A stretch of DNA of 64,000 nt from CALMKX01 sp036274895 (GTDB lineage: Bacteria > Acidobacteriota > Thermoanaerobaculia > Multivoradales > SZUA-115). A program made the translations under genes and the position numbers. Under the pieces are notes generated by a model. It was given only the letters and a program-made list of their open reading frames with translations. It did not search any database and had not been told where the DNA came from. Where the stretch lies: assembly GCA_036274895.1 (NCBI GenBank), contig DASUEU010000037.1:62001-126000 (forward strand), given 5' to 3'. Positions 62,691 to 64,000 of this stretch are shown here, piece by piece. The stretch's first letter is position 1. Every line of letters begins with the position of its first letter.

Positions 62691-64000
62691 GGCCCCCCTC
62701 GCCGCTTGGCGACGAAGACCGCCGCCGTGCGGCCGGGCACGGTGAAGATGCCCGTGGCCGGGTCGTAGCTCGCCGTACGCACCACCGAGTCAAAGGAATA
62801 GCGCTGCACCGGGTGTAGCTCGAACCTCGACTCGGCGAGCCCGGCCGGGGCGAAGCCGAGGGTCTGGTCGTCGACGTTGACGATCACCACGATCTCGGCC
62901 ACCTGGCGGTCGACGTCCCCCTCGGGATCCCCGATCGACATCACCAACAGCCCCGGTACCTGGCCCGGCCCCTGGTTGTGGAAGCGCACCCGGGCGATCA
63001 CCTCGGCACCGCTCTCGAGCCGGAACAGCTCCGAGCTCTTGCGGATCTCGAGCATCTCGCGCAGGTGGCGCTTCGCCTTCTCAACCTCCGCGACCGTGGA
63101 CTTCAAGGCCGGGTTGGCGAGCAGGGGCTGGAACAGGGGCCAGTTCGACTGGTTGTCCCCCGCCGCCGGCAGACCGTGGCCCCAGCCGTTGTCAGCCCCC
63201 GTCCAGTCGATGGCATTGAACCAGTCGCCGGAGTTGTAGCTGTTGCGGTCGAGCGACTTCGAGCGCAGCAGGTCGACCCCGGCGTGGAAGAAGGGAATGC
63301 CCTGGCCCAGAGCCACCAGGGAGACCCCGAGGTTGTGCATCCGCACCCGCTCCGACATGGGCGTTCCGGCCGGGGCCTTCAGCTGGATGGCGTCGAAGAG
63401 GGTCTCGTTGTCGTGGGCCTCGACGTAGGTGATGACCTCCTGGGGATCCTGGGTGTAGCCCGCCGGCTGGCCGTTGTAGTCGATCTGCGAGCCGACTACG
63501 GCGTTGCCGAAGCGGTCGATCAGCGGGAAGGCGGCGAGGTTGCCGGCCAGGCCGACCTTGATCTGGTCGGTGAAGAGCAGGATCTTGTCGAGCTCGTTAC
63601 CCTGGGGCTGGCCGTTCGAGTCGGTGTAGAGGCCGTTGATGAAGCCTTGCTCGGGAAGGCCGCCGAAGGGGTTACCGCCCCGCGCCGCGTCGCGCAGGCG
63701 GTCCGAGAAGGTGCCGATGCCGGTGCCCCCCATGTTGAGCTGGGTGGCGTTGACGCCGCGGGCGTTGTTCGCCACCTCACCGAAGTTCCAGCCCTCGCCG
63801 TAGAGGTAGATCTTCGAGCCGTCCACGCCGTCGTCCTCGAGGGTGAGGGCGGCGAGAGCGTCACGGATCTCGAGCAGGTTGGCCTTCATGTGATGGCCCA
63901 TCAAGTCGAAGCGGAAGCCGTCCACCTTGTATGCCTTGGCCCAGGTTAGGAGCGAGTCCCGCATCAGCTTGCCCATCATGGCGTGCTCGGAGGCCGTGTT
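62654..64000 (-). CDS. Pullulanase-type GH13 glycosidase, N-terminus beyond window
   Basis: The C-terminal 448 residues of an alpha-1,6-glucosidase; the start lies to the right of the window. At the right edge NTASEHAMMGKLMRDSLLTW leads into VDGFRFDLMGHHMKANLLEI, the GH13 region with the nucleophile Asp. Then come LYGEGWNFGEVANNARGVNA (acid Glu) and VEAHDNETLFDAIQ (stabilising His-Asp), followed by IPFFHAGVDLLRSKSLDRNS. The C-terminal beta domain is intact. It debranches alpha-glucans such as glycogen or pullulan. Secretion cannot be judged without the N-terminus. Confidence 0.93.
   Translation of the reverse strand, partial: NTASEHAMMGKLMRDSLLTWAKAYKVDGFRFDLMGHHMKANLLEIRDALAALTLEDDGVDGSKIYLYGEGWNFGEVANNARGVNATQLNMGGTGIGTFSDRLRDAARGGNPFGGLPEQGFINGLYTDSNGQPQGNELDKILLFTDQIKVGLAGNLAAFPLIDRFGNAVVGSQIDYNGQPAGYTQDPQEVITYVEAHDNETLFDAIQLKAPAGTPMSERVRMHNLGVSLVALGQGIPFFHAGVDLLRSKSLDRNSYNSGDWFNAIDWTGADNGWGHGLPAAGDNQSNWPLFQPLLANPALKSTVAEVEKAKRHLREMLEIRKSSELFRLESGAEVIARVRFHNQGPGQVPGLLVMSIGDPEGDVDRQVAEIVVIVNVDDQTLGFAPAGLAESRFELHPVQRYSFDSVVRTASYDPATGIFTVPGRTAAVFVAKRRGGPHSPTLSTAPKV

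Overview
The window is a 64 kb piece of a high-GC bacterial chromosome, about two-thirds G+C by eye. It is densely packed and has no phage, insertion sequence or CRISPR array that I can see. It looks like a free-living, at least partly aerobic, diderm bacterium: O2-dependent HemF, a Wzt/Wzm glycan exporter, lipoproteins and a HlyD-type adaptor. PKD proteins, FG-GAP proteins, GlnRS plus GluRS, and many GTG/TTG starts suggest a soil-type Acidobacteriota (perhaps Thermoanaerobaculia) or a relative. That placement is inference; no rRNA gene is present.

Layout. 1-4002 (minus): two glycosyltransferases, a radical SAM/SPASM protein and a Wzt-type ABC ATPase. 4074-12480 (minus): three large cell-envelope proteins (PKD/propeller protein, Cys-rich secreted protein, FG-GAP lipoprotein), then the Wzm-type permease that should pair with the ATPase. 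13421-16239 (plus): promoter, XRE regulator, TPR protein and secreted protein in one operon. 16236-18577 (minus): M23 endopeptidase and GHMP kinase. 18689-20219 (minus): ECF sigma factor, zinc anti-sigma factor of RsrA geometry, thioredoxin-fold protein lacking its first active-site Cys. 20278-29676 (minus): a translationally coupled exopolysaccharide operon (two big membrane proteins, four glycosyltransferases, WcaJ-type initiating transferase). 29725-31893 (plus): YfhO-type membrane protein.

31904-41955 is a translation block: serS with tRNA-Ser(TGA), tRNA-Ser(GCT) with glnS and gltX, and tRNA-Gln(CTG). Between the two tRNA-Ser genes lie a Uma2 nuclease, transketolase, a leader-peptide attenuator in front of a zinc-ribbon/HTH gene, and a Panacea toxin-antitoxin pair. 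42120-44011 encodes the membrane half of proton-pumping transhydrogenase. 44112-51459 holds an RRM protein, hemF, three pilin-like genes, a PLP lyase, a FAD amine oxidase, a small membrane protein and two SDRs. 51683-54446 has a small regulator, pdxH, a hypothetical gene and a TauE-type permease. 54471-59598 has another SDR and a MacAB/Lol-like export cassette (adaptor, ATPase, two FtsX permeases). The right end carries an AlkX/YcaQ-type DNA glycosylase, a lipoprotein, an orphan antitoxin-like gene, a small beta-barrel protein and a truncated pullulanase.

The most interesting element is at 36060-36283. A promoter sits almost on the ATG of a 41-codon Leu/Val-rich leader ORF, followed by a 10-bp perfect antiterminator that competes with an intrinsic terminator. 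This is classical amino-acid attenuation geometry, but it precedes a small zinc-ribbon/HTH protein instead of an ilv/leu operon. The split HTH/TPR/secreted-protein operon at 13.4-16.2 kb is the second candidate for an undescribed system.
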